DNA of 5,841 nt from Blastocatellia bacterium (GCA_003175865.1 PSRF01000136.1:1-5841), one strand, 5' to 3'; counted from the stretch's first letter, positions 1 to 5,758 are shown. Made by a program: numbers and translations. The notes: generated by a model from the letters alone, not told the origin.

Positions 1-981
1 GGTTGGTCCATCAACGTCTGCCAGTATTGTCTTGTAATTTCGCAGGCCTACAGCATCAAGCATCCTGATGTGCTGCCGCATCAATGACGCAATTTTTTCC
101 AAAAGGTCTGTATAACCCCGTAATTGCTGAGCGTCGTTTATCTCCTCTGACAAGAAATCATAGTTACCTTCTCGCGTTTTGTAACGAAGGGTATACGGAT
201 GACTCTTAACTAATCGCCAAACATCGGGCGGGAGGAGTCTTTCTGGTTTTGCCGGCTCCTCAGAATCAGAATTCAACTCGCTCATCAAATACACGGAACT
301 CAAATATCCTGCGTTCATCATTGCCACATAAAATCGCTGGAGTTCTTCGCGAGTCACTTTAGCTGCTGTGGCGTTGCTGAGATTGAGGAACCAACGATTG
401 CGGTTGTCTCCAAGATAACGAGTTAGATAGTCGTCGACGAAAAACTTTTCGATCACCGGTTTGAAATCTTTTTGCCTTTCCAGGTGCTGAACAAAGTCAT
501 AAGCGTAACGAGCGGCCCTCTCAAGTTCCTTCGTCTCGCTTGTGTCAGTTGATGGTAAAAGCCGTCGGGTCTTCGTTGTAATCAACTCACAGCCAGGCAC
601 AAACAGCTTCTCCATCATGCTGCCAGACACCACGCTTCGCCAATCACCAGGCGTATCATCGATACGAACAATATTTCCCGTAGCATCGAGAAATGTCAGG
701 TGGTAAAGACGATACTGATGCGCAGAGCAATTGAGCTCCGTCACTTCTAACCTACTCTGGTATTTGGATCCCAATTCTTTACCTAACGACTGCATCTGTT
801 CGAATGTCCATCGGAACCTTACGCGATTCACATCGCTGGTGATGGGCGTCACGATAGATGTGTTCATATCGATAAAGCTGTCGTCGAATGTGTAGACGCG
901 ATACCACTCAGGAAGAGATTGAGCCGCGGCTAATGGCGAAGCCACAAGCAAAACGAAAACAAGCTTCACACATCGAGACAT
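1..981 (-). CDS. Secreted surface-adhesin E-like protein with C-terminal extension (3' end cut off)
   Basis: The minus frame is open without a stop from the ATG at 979-981 to the window edge (327 codons), so the C-terminus is missing. Residues 1-20 form a signal peptide (basic MSRCVK, then a hydrophobic core ending in AAA), so the protein should be exported. Residues 25-135 look like the surface-adhesin protein E domain: a WY-x-V opening, a short FID segment, a beta-rich middle, the paired cysteines C85 (ELNC) and C131 (VPGC), and the GDW..VVSGSMMEKL stretch before the second cysteine. The two cysteines could form a disulfide. Residues 150-327 are a separate charged, mostly helical region (AARYAYDFVQHLE, KDFKPVIEKFF, DDYLTRYL, ELQRFYVAMMNAGYLSS) that I cannot name. 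The start has no clear Shine-Dalgarno sequence; a GTG immediately upstream is an alternative. The protein E assignment rests on pattern memory. Function is unknown; an adhesin role should not be assumed outside the original family members. Confidence 0.85.
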   Translation of the reverse strand, partial: MSRCVKLVFVLLVASPLAAAQSLPEWYRVYTFDDSFIDMNTSIVTPITSDVNRVRFRWTFEQMQSLGKELGSKYQSRLEVTELNCSAHQYRLYHLTFLDATGNIVRIDDTPGDWRSVVSGSMMEKLFVPGCELITTKTRRLLPSTDTSETKELERAARYAYDFVQHLERQKDFKPVIEKFFVDDYLTRYLGDNRNRWFLNLSNATAAKVTREELQRFYVAMMNAGYLSSVYLMSELNSDSEEPAKPERLLPPDVWRLVKSHPYTLRYKTREGNYDFLSEEINDAQQLRGYTDLLEKIASLMRQHIRMLDAVGLRNYKTILADVDGPT

Positions 982-1091
982 CACGTTGGCAACTATCGAG
1001 AGGTGGTACTGACCTCATCTCTTCCAATATTTTCTAGCAATTGTTTTTGGTTCACTATCTCATCGATTCTTGACTCTGAATGAATATGTGA

Positions 1092-1634
1092 CTAAGTAAA
1101 ATCTGAATACCCGCCTATCGCACCGCAGTGTCGACACTTGAACATATACGCGGTTGGCTCACCATCCTTATCCAGTGACTCAAAATAATCATCCCACTCT
1201 TCACCGTCGAAGCCTATTTCCTCCTTAATAGCGGCAATTGCGTCAGGACCAAGTGCCGAGATCTCATCGTGTCCCGCTCTGCCGAGGAACTGTCCAGCAT
1301 CTCCACAGTGCGTGAACCATTTTTCCTGCTGCCAACCAGTAAAGCCAGGTGTTCGGTAAGCAACCTCAGCAACAATCTCATCGGGAACAGGCTCCCAAAG
1401 ACCGTACCCGCCTACGCCTGCTGCGTCGACAAATTCTGCGTTGAACTTTTCGTGTGCAGTTCCGTCGGCGATACACCATGGACAAATCGAATCGTCGAGA
1501 TCGTCTTCGGCGTAAATCGCTCCCGTATAAATGAATCCTCGTGCCTGACCACACACGAGACAAGTTTGTTCAGATCGTTCGATACTACCTGTCGCCAGCG
1601 GATCGGGATGATATTTGAAAGTCGGAATGTCCAT
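1092..1634 (-). CDS. CbrC-family (UPF0167) putative zinc-binding protein
   Basis: A 180-residue protein with the hallmarks of the CbrC family: the opening PTFKYHPDPLATGSI, then TCLVCG (C25, C28), an aromatic YTGAIYA strand, CPWCIADGTA (C51, C54), FNAEFVD, YRTPGFTGWQQEKWFTHC (H109, C110) and a C-terminal CRHCG pair (C167, C170). The CxxC pairs are likely zinc ligands. The family is named after Escherichia coli CbrC, linked to colicin E2 tolerance under CreBC control; its biochemistry is not known and that phenotype should not be transferred here. Length is typical and all family landmarks are present, so the gene looks intact. It lies 163 nt beyond the beta-lactamase gene, on the far side of a large hairpin, so it may have its own promoter. 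Upstream of the ATG only a weak GTGAG is visible. Cytoplasmic: no signal peptide or membrane segment. Confidence 0.9.
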   Translation of the reverse strand: MDIPTFKYHPDPLATGSIERSEQTCLVCGQARGFIYTGAIYAEDDLDDSICPWCIADGTAHEKFNAEFVDAAGVGGYGLWEPVPDEIVAEVAYRTPGFTGWQQEKWFTHCGDAGQFLGRAGHDEISALGPDAIAAIKEEIGFDGEEWDDYFESLDKDGEPTAYMFKCRHCGAIGGYSDFT

Positions 1635-1657
1635 TAATTCTCACAGTAAATTCGAGC

Positions 1658-1771
1658 AAAAAATGCGCAGTCAGGAAGGGCGGTTTGCCCCGACTCAGCT
1701 GAGAATGCTTTCAAAGTAGAGCATAAAATCGAGTTGAAGCGGGGGGCAAGTCACCCTTCCTGACTGCCATT
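1658..1771 (-). terminator. Possible Rho-independent terminator of the resistance-gene operon
   Basis: Reading the minus strand, the long GC-containing stem comes 26 nt after the beta-lactamase stop codon and is followed by a run of six T (the six A at 1658-1663). This is the layout of an intrinsic terminator. The stem is far longer than usual, so termination may be a by-product of an element with another origin. The plus strand also has five T at 1778-1782, a short distance from the stem, so bidirectional termination is possible but weaker. Confidence 0.4.
1662..1771. repeat. 110-nt near-perfect inverted repeat (long hairpin, REP/MITE-like or structured RNA)
   Basis: A perfect 14-nt inverted repeat (1667-1680 with 1754-1767) continues inward to 25 paired positions (1667-1691 with 1743-1767) with one mismatch (1681/1753) and two G-U pairs on the plus strand. 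Outside it, AATG (1662-1665) pairs with CATT (1768-1771) across a single bulged C. Inside, 1692-1696 pairs with 1731-1735, and a small hairpin forms at 1705-1710/1719-1724. A 10-bp palindrome, CTCAGCTGAG, sits at 1694-1703. Nearly the whole element can fold on itself. There is no open reading frame of note in it and no convincing target-site duplication at its edges. No second copy was found in this window. Possible identities are a dispersed REP/MITE-type repeat, a remnant of a transposon, a terminator, or a small RNA. Confidence 0.85.
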
Positions 1772-1797
1772 ATCTGATTTTTGCAGCGTTCTAGAGC

Positions 1798-2688
1798 TTA
1801 TCGGACATTACTTCCCGCAGTAGCCTTTTGCTTGGCCAGCTCTTTCCGGAACGTTTCCTCTCTTTCTGACACGTAAGCTTTGTAGCCCTCAGGATCAATA
1901 AAGGCATTCGCATCACCAGCCTTCCACTTCGCGTACTTCGCTTCCATGCCGTAGTAGCTTCCGTGCGCTCCGAGAAAATAATCGCACTGCAACGATTTCA
2001 AGACTCGGAATCCCTGCTCATAGTCTTCGCTGATCTTTGGATAGAGCGAATTGCCGACTAGCTTGTAACCAGGGTTTACATTTGGACTTCCAACAATCAC
2101 AACGTTGCGAGTCTTGCCATTATCATTCACCTTCATGGTCCAAGTGGTGCAACCCTTCGTGTGTCCTGGCGTCAGATGAGCTGTAAGCACGGATCCTCCA
2201 AGTTTCACCTCATCACCATCGTGCAACACACGATCAACTTTTGTCGGCGCATAGAGTGTTGACGGATCGGTACTGTACTGAAAATCGCTCTTGCCTCCAG
2301 ATTCGACAACGTGAACATCCGCATCCATCACCATGTACTTCGCTCCCGTTAGTTGCTTGATCATCGAACTACCCGCACAGTGGTCCCAATGTGCATGACT
2401 GATTAGCAAAATCTTAATGTCAGTAAACTTAAATCCCAGCGACTCGACACTTGCTCGGATCAGCGGAACGTCGGCTTCGAGATCGCTGTTTATGAGGATG
2501 TGACCTGCTGGAGTTGCAATTAAATAACTCGCAAGGCCACGGCTTCCGACGTAGTAAAGGTTTCCCGCAATTCGAAATGCAGGGAACGGCTCAGTCCAAT
2601 CGTTTTGTGGCAGTGGTTGTTTAGTGCCTAAGAACAATACAAGCGCCATAACCAACCCACTGGTCAAGATAGTAAAGGCGTATCGCAT
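1798..2688 (-). CDS. Subclass B3 metallo-beta-lactamase, FEZ-1-like
   Basis: A full-length, 296-residue class B3 enzyme, expected to hydrolyse the beta-lactam ring with two zinc ions in the periplasm. Residues 5-22 form a hydrophobic signal or anchor segment without a lipobox. The HxHxDH motif is present in SHAHWDHCAG (H98, H100, D102, H103), followed by H176 in TPGHTKGCTTW and H242 in FLGAHGSYYG, which completes the B3 ligand set. The stretches SGGKSDFQY, VLHDG, LTAHLTPGH, VNPGYKL and YPKISEDY closely recall FEZ-1 of Legionella gormanii as I remember it. C104 directly follows the motif, where Ala is more usual. The ATG lies 3 nt after the stop of the ANT(6)-type gene, with GGAG 12 nt upstream, so translation is probably coupled. 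Substrate range cannot be told from sequence; some B3-like proteins have little lactamase activity. Confidence 0.93.
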   Translation of the reverse strand: MRYAFTILTSGLVMALVLFLGTKQPLPQNDWTEPFPAFRIAGNLYYVGSRGLASYLIATPAGHILINSDLEADVPLIRASVESLGFKFTDIKILLISHAHWDHCAGSSMIKQLTGAKYMVMDADVHVVESGGKSDFQYSTDPSTLYAPTKVDRVLHDGDEVKLGGSVLTAHLTPGHTKGCTTWTMKVNDNGKTRNVVIVGSPNVNPGYKLVGNSLYPKISEDYEQGFRVLKSLQCDYFLGAHGSYYGMEAKYAKWKAGDANAFIDPEGYKAYVSEREETFRKELAKQKATAGSNVR

Positions 2689-2691
2689 CAG

Positions 2692-3570
2692 CTAATAGAT
2701 CTCCATCGCGTCCTTCGGTAATGCTTGAATGTGTTTCAAGTGCGCAGTCACTTTGTCATCGTCTCGTTGTAAATATTCAAAACCAAAGTGCACTGCCACT
2801 CGCTTCGCTGACCGTCTGAATAGGTCGCACATAATAAAGAGCGCGTCCCAGGTATCGTCGTACCGAGCGTTCGAATAGGTTTTCTCGAGCATGGACCAGA
2901 GTTCTGGTTCAAGATATTTTTTAAGATATTTGCCATGATTGCCTGGGTTAACTGAGACCTGCGTCTGAGCGCCCAGGTACCAGTTGAGCATTATCATCAA
3001 TTGCGACCGGACAATCTGGTCCAACATGTACTTGGCGTAAATGATTTCCTCTCGCCATAGCCCTTTCGCCACGTAAGGACATACCCACCAGAACTCATTA
3101 CAACAGTCGAAGAATGCTTTTGCGGTAGGCGGTTCTGGAATGTAGTCTCGATCGGTTGGCTCAGGAATATGCCCAACAGCACCGTCCTTATCAAGAAGTA
3201 ATCGCGACAGACTGTCACCTCTTAAATCACTAAGGCTCCTGATTGGAAATAGCGTGAGATCAATTCGATTGCCATCAGTAAACTGCATCAGGTAAGAAAA
3301 ACGGCCATCACACACTGGAGCCGGGGCCTTCATCGTTTCCGGCATCTGCTGGATCAACATCTCACCAAATCGATCTATCCACGAGTGATCACTGGTGAAG
3401 GACTCAACGTGGGTGACGAAGTAAACGATGTCAAAATCCTGAAAGATATCTTTTGGAGCGTTGGGGTTAACGCGTGAGCCGTTCATGATCACAGCGCGAA
3501 TCCGGTCGTCAGTCTTTGCAGTACTTACAATGAGATCGAGCATTTCTACTTCAGTACGCATGATCTTCAT
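2692..3570 (-). CDS. ANT(6)/AadK-type aminoglycoside 6-nucleotidyltransferase
   Basis: A 292-residue protein of the streptomycin adenylyltransferase family (AadK, ANT(6)), which uses ATP to adenylylate streptomycin at O-6. The nucleotidyltransferase core is intact: GSR (31-33), then DFD (D45, D47) in FQDFDIVYFV, and a third acidic residue D104 in NRIDLTLFPI. Further family landmarks are VTHVESF, LLLDKDG, the FFDCCNEFWWV helix (about 154-164), VAKGLWREEI and YLKKYL. Length is normal. It is cytoplasmic. An in-frame TAA lies directly before the ATG at 3568-3570, so the start is either this ATG or the one at 3559-3561; the latter gives MRTEVEM, which fits the usual family start (MRSEQEM in Bacillus AadK) better. 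Neither has a well-placed ribosome site; an AAAGGAAG overlapping the previous stop is about 20 nt away. Substrate is inferred from family only. Confidence 0.92.
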   Translation of the reverse strand: MKIMRTEVEMLDLIVSTAKTDDRIRAVIMNGSRVNPNAPKDIFQDFDIVYFVTHVESFTSDHSWIDRFGEMLIQQMPETMKAPAPVCDGRFSYLMQFTDGNRIDLTLFPIRSLSDLRGDSLSRLLLDKDGAVGHIPEPTDRDYIPEPPTAKAFFDCCNEFWWVCPYVAKGLWREEIIYAKYMLDQIVRSQLMIMLNWYLGAQTQVSVNPGNHGKYLKKYLEPELWSMLEKTYSNARYDDTWDALFIMCDLFRRSAKRVAVHFGFEYLQRDDDKVTAHLKHIQALPKDAMEIY

Positions 3571-3596
3571 TTAAGGTACAACTGGTATTACTTCCT

Positions 3597-4094
3597 TTAC
3601 GGCTTGAGATCCATGACAGCTTTGCCGGTATCGAAGTCAGTCGGCACCGAGCAGTGATCATGTGCATCCAACCATTTCCCGCCAACCTTCCGTAATCCGC
3701 TAGTGCAACGGCCCCACATGTCAAATGTCTGGCCGTTCTTTAGCTTACCAGTGAAGTGTTCGAGTGCGTGCATGTAACCTACATTGTCGCCTGCGAACAC
3801 TTTCAGATCGCGGAACTCTACTTCGATTGGACCATCGAACTGTGCGAGGAATTCAACATAGTCCTTGCGATATGCGTCTTTGCCAGCGTATTGAAGCGGT
3901 GGCACAAAGTCGTATGCAACCACGTCAGGGGCATATATCGCCATGATTCCTTCTATGTCGTGAGTCCGAAAGGCCTTGGCCCATGATTCCCACAATTGTC
4001 GGATTTCAGCTTCATCGCTTTTTGAACTGGCGCGGTGCGTCGATACTACAACTCCGGATGTGAGAATCAAACCAACAATTACTAGCGTCTTCAT
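3597..4094 (-). CDS. Secreted SnoaL/NTF2-like protein (SgcJ/EcaC or DUF4440 type)
   Basis: A 165-residue protein with an N-terminal signal peptide (MKTLVIVGLILTSGVVVS, cleavage likely near residues 18-24) followed by a single NTF2-like cone fold. Family features are EIRQLWESWAKAFRTHDIEGIMAIYAPD as the first helices (about 30-57), then VAYDFVPPLQYAGKDAYRK, the beta strands VEFRDLKVFAGDNVGYMHA, and the ending WLDAHDHCSVPTDFDTGKAVMDLKP, which recalls the HEHxSVPFD...GKA..DLKP tail common in this group. The fold binds small hydrophobic or polar molecules and serves as isomerase, hydrolase or mere binding domain; the reaction here is unknown. The start is well supported by AGGAGG six nt upstream. 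It is the fourth gene of the same-strand block, 26 nt before the ANT(6)-type gene. Confidence 0.88.
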   Translation of the reverse strand: MKTLVIVGLILTSGVVVSTHRASSKSDEAEIRQLWESWAKAFRTHDIEGIMAIYAPDVVAYDFVPPLQYAGKDAYRKDYVEFLAQFDGPIEVEFRDLKVFAGDNVGYMHALEHFTGKLKNGQTFDMWGRCTSGLRKVGGKWLDAHDHCSVPTDFDTGKAVMDLKP

Positions 4095-4100
4095 CGCATG

Positions 4101-4106
4101 CCTCCT
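4101..4106 (-). promoter_or_regulatory. Strong Shine-Dalgarno site (AGGAGG)
   Basis: A perfect AGGAGG on the minus strand, six nt before the ATG of the NTF2-like gene. It fixes that start and is the best ribosome binding site in the operon, suggesting this protein is made at a higher rate than its neighbours. Confidence 0.85.
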
Positions 4107-4145
4107 GTCATTTCGAAGATTGAAACTAACTGACGAGTGTCAGAT

Positions 4146-4583
4146 TTAAGTTAACTCCTTCCGCATTGGCACGCTCTCAAATTCATTTCCTACAACATCA
4201 CGTGAGTAACCACAGCGCTCGTAGAATTCAACGGCGTCAGCCGCCACGTTGGATCTCACTTCGTCACAACCTTGATCGCGCGCGAACGATTCCGCCAAGC
4301 GAAGGAGACAACGACCATGGCCACATCTTTGAAGGTCCTCGCGAATTGCAACTCTTCTGAACCATGCGATGTGGTCGTCTATATCAATGCGAATGACGCC
4401 AATCGTCATGTTGTTCTCGACCAAGATCATTGGATAGTGGTTTTGTTCGAATTCATCTGGATGGTTCTCGACATATTCAACGTCGCCGCGGTTCTCAAAA
4501 AGCACCTTGCGTCGAATCTCATGGTATGCGGTCCATTCGACGCCAGTACGCGGTCTCCGCAAAGTGTGATCGAGGTTTTCCAT
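4146..4583 (-). CDS. GNAT-family N-acetyltransferase
   Basis: A 145-residue acetyl-CoA-dependent acetyltransferase from the ATG at 4581-4583. It shows the standard GNAT order: an N-terminal helix (RTGVEWTAYHEIRRKVLFE), strands VENNMTIGVIRIDID, the core strand AWFRRVAIRED leading into the acetyl-CoA pyrophosphate loop QRCGHGR (the Q-x-x-G-x-G pattern), helix CLLRLAESFARDQG, then EVRSNVAADAVEFYERCGYSRD, the usual motif B with its aromatic FYERCGY. The acceptor substrate cannot be deduced. The reading frame continues upstream to a TTG at 4608-4610, adding nine residues; I prefer the ATG, because remembered homologues begin near MENLDHTLRRPRT. Neither start has a recognisable ribosome site, so translation may depend on coupling to the DinB-family gene 48 nt upstream. 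A short stem-loop (4130-4143) lies just after the stop codon. Confidence 0.88.
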   Translation of the reverse strand: MENLDHTLRRPRTGVEWTAYHEIRRKVLFENRGDVEYVENHPDEFEQNHYPMILVENNMTIGVIRIDIDDHIAWFRRVAIREDLQRCGHGRCLLRLAESFARDQGCDEVRSNVAADAVEFYERCGYSRDVVGNEFESVPMRKELT

Positions 4584-4631
4584 CCGGGGCACAAATCTGT
4601 CGAGGATCAAAAACTTTGTTGGTCGGCGACT

Positions 4632-5195
4632 TCACTCTTTAGAGCGCTTCTTCCACTGCCATAGCCCACCGGCGACATCACTTGGCAGCCGGTGTCCTAA
4701 TTGGTGTGCCAGCATTATTAGCTGCCCACGATGGTGGGCCTCATGGGCCACGAAGTAACAAAGAAAGTGCGCGAGATCTGTGGGAAAGTTCTGCCAGTCA
4801 GCAGGGGGAATCCGACCACCGTGAGCAATTCCGAGATGAATCAGGTCAACCATTCCGCGGCTGCTTCGTTCGAGCGCTCGCGACAACTCTGAGGGTTGCA
4901 CCGTGCGACCATTAACGCTCCTCGGCACAACAACACCCTGCCGTGCGCCAATCATCTTGATCCACATGCACCTCGCATTGTGAATGTGTGCAGCGATCAT
5001 CCTGACCGTACGGCGCGGAACACCGGGAACATTCTTGGACCACAGCTCTGTGGGCAGGTTCTCAACGAGATACACCGTCACGCGATGACTCGTGTGCCAC
5101 GCGTCAATCAGCGACTGGCCGTCCAGCGAGTCATTGTTTGCCGCCGCTCGACGTTTGGGTATGGGTTTCGAACGGGGGGATTTCCCAACAACCAT
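4632..5195 (-). CDS. DinB-family (putative metal-dependent) protein
   Basis: From the ATG at 5193-5195 the protein has 187 residues. It begins with a basic tail (GKSPRSKPIPKRR) followed by a DinB-type four-helix bundle. The pattern LIDAWHTSHRVTVYLVENLP, RTVRMIAAHIHNARCMWIKMIG, ELSRALERSSRGMVDLI and HFLCYFVAHEAHHRGQLIMLAHQLGHRLP is typical. The His of AHIHN and those of HEAHHRGQ are the expected ligands of the single metal site. DinB-fold proteins include thiol transferases acting on metabolites or drugs (BstA, BacB-like, mycothiol or bacillithiol S-transferases) and many of unknown role; no substrate is evident here. The end GGLWQWKKRSKE is complete. The frame reaches a TTG at 5228, but the ATG has AGGA five nt upstream and leaves a smaller overlap (65 nt) with the preceding gene. 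A later start at one of the adjacent GTT/GGG-region codons is unlikely, as these are not start codons. Confidence 0.86.
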   Translation of the reverse strand: MVVGKSPRSKPIPKRRAAANNDSLDGQSLIDAWHTSHRVTVYLVENLPTELWSKNVPGVPRRTVRMIAAHIHNARCMWIKMIGARQGVVVPRSVNGRTVQPSELSRALERSSRGMVDLIHLGIAHGGRIPPADWQNFPTDLAHFLCYFVAHEAHHRGQLIMLAHQLGHRLPSDVAGGLWQWKKRSKE

Positions 5196-5706
5196 ATATG
5201 TCCTGGTGCACTTTAAGGGAGTTCTCAAAACTCAATGCGCTGCTGACTGTTGGCCCAATAATGCGATGGAGTGTTGGGCCCTCAGTCCAAAGAATCTCAC
5301 CATCTTCGAGCACTTTACGTTGTCCAACTTGCTCTCCTCGATCACTATAGACGACTGTCTGCTCAACAAGGGTCACCAAATGCAACTGGTCTTGCAGATC
5401 TTGTTCGGCAACGGCCGCGCTCGACTCCCTGGAACAGCTATACCGAAAGTATCCAAGCGCAGAGTTGATCTCCACATCTTTCTCTGAGAATCCGAGGCCA
5501 TTTTTGTACACTTCAGTGGTTCCCATTTTCCGGATAGTGGAGCGAAGTGAGTGAGGCTTTGAGTGAAAGCTCGCAACGCTAAGGCCTAAAACAAATGTAA
5601 CGACGAAGGTTAAAGCTCTTAGCAGATAGTTTGCGCTTTCCGACTTATTGACAAGATGTCGATATCTGTGCCAGATAACGCATGACACTCCAACGAAACA
5701 ACTCAT
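5131..5706 (-). CDS. Small membrane-anchored protein of unknown function
   Basis: A 191-residue protein I do not recognise. Residues 28-46 (YLLRALTFVVTFVLGLSVA) form one membrane segment after a short tail rich in Cys, His and Arg. The rest is soluble: a Ser/Arg/Lys linker (50-62), then a domain of about 115 residues with FSEKDVEINSALGYFRYSC, a strand-rich LHLVTLVEQTVVYSDRGEQVGQRKVLEDGEILWTEG, and GPTLHRIIGPTVSSALSFE, ending in a polar tail (THTQTSSGGKQ). The order VVYSDRGEQVGQRKVL...LHRIIGPTVSSAL looks like an ordered beta-sheet domain rather than chance translation. The start is supported by GGAGG nine nt upstream. Its 3' end overlaps the DinB-family gene by 65 nt. Orientation of the soluble part is probably outside the cytoplasm if the segment acts as a signal anchor. 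It leads the putative operon. Confidence 0.72.
   Translation of the reverse strand: MSCFVGVSCVIWHRYRHLVNKSESANYLLRALTFVVTFVLGLSVASFHSKPHSLRSTIRKMGTTEVYKNGLGFSEKDVEINSALGYFRYSCSRESSAAVAEQDLQDQLHLVTLVEQTVVYSDRGEQVGQRKVLEDGEILWTEGPTLHRIIGPTVSSALSFENSLKVHQDIYGCWEIPPFETHTQTSSGGKQ
5201..5204 (-). promoter_or_regulatory. Ribosome binding site deciding the DinB-family start
   Basis: AGGA on the minus strand, five nt before the ATG at 5193-5195 and inside the 3' part of the upstream gene. It supports that ATG over the upstream TTG at 5226-5228, which has no such site. Confidence 0.6.
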
Positions 5707-5715
5707 CTCAATTGT

Positions 5716-5720
5716 CCTCC
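5716..5720 (-). promoter_or_regulatory. Shine-Dalgarno site (GGAGG) of the first operon gene
   Basis: GGAGG on the minus strand, nine nt before the ATG at 5704-5706. It supports that this frame is translated and that the start is correct, although the membrane segment begins unusually far (about 28 residues) from the N-terminus. Confidence 0.7.
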
Positions 5721-5723
5721 ATA

Positions 5724-5741
5724 ATAGTCATTTTAGACTAT
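5724..5741. promoter_or_regulatory. Perfect 6-bp inverted repeat in the operon leader
   Basis: ATAGTC and GACTAT are separated by six A/T bases, just upstream of the ribosome binding site of the first gene. On the minus strand the spacer contains TAAAAT, similar to a -10 element, without a convincing -35 box at the right distance. The repeat could be an operator, a weak hairpin ending the previous gene, or chance. Only the inverted repeat itself is certain. Confidence 0.35.
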
Positions 5742-5758
5742 CGAATAATCTCGCACAT

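Noticed and set aside
982..1091. Promoter or terminator in the gap between the CbrC-family gene and the surface-adhesin E-like gene, including a GAGGT/ACCTC pair at 1000-1016.
   Set aside because: No convincing -35/-10 pair and no stem with a T run; the 5-bp repeat is within what chance gives. I see nothing firm in these 110 bases.
1269..1637. Plus-strand open frame of 122 codons.
   Set aside because: It lies opposite the CbrC-family gene, whose motifs are unmistakable; its own translation has no domain pattern and no ribosome site was evident.
1635..1797. Integron attC site: a long imperfect inverted repeat at the 3' end of a gene within a row of small unrelated accessory genes.
   Set aside because: The arms lack the RYYYAAC and GTTRRRY core sites, and the other gene junctions (3 to 51 nt, or overlapping) are too short to hold attC sites, so this is not a cassette array.
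4130..4143. Stem-loop CTGAC-4 nt-GTCAG directly after the GNAT stop codon, as a terminator.
   Set aside because: Only five base pairs and no T run after it on the minus strand; at most a weak RNA-stabilising structure between two genes.
4272..4664. Plus-strand open frame of 130 codons.
   Set aside because: It runs antisense through the GNAT gene into the DinB-family gene, both with clear family motifs; it is a shadow frame.
5250..5285. Two near-identical TGTTGGCCC/TGTTGGGCC stretches.
   Set aside because: They encode ordinary residues around IIGPT and EGPT in the membrane-protein gene; similarity follows from a repeated Gly-Pro-Thr and nearby bases, with no sign of a functional repeat.
5092..5487. 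Plus-strand open frame of 131 codons.
   Set aside because: It is antisense to the DinB-family start and the membrane-protein gene, with no recognisable domain and mixed composition; probably a shadow.
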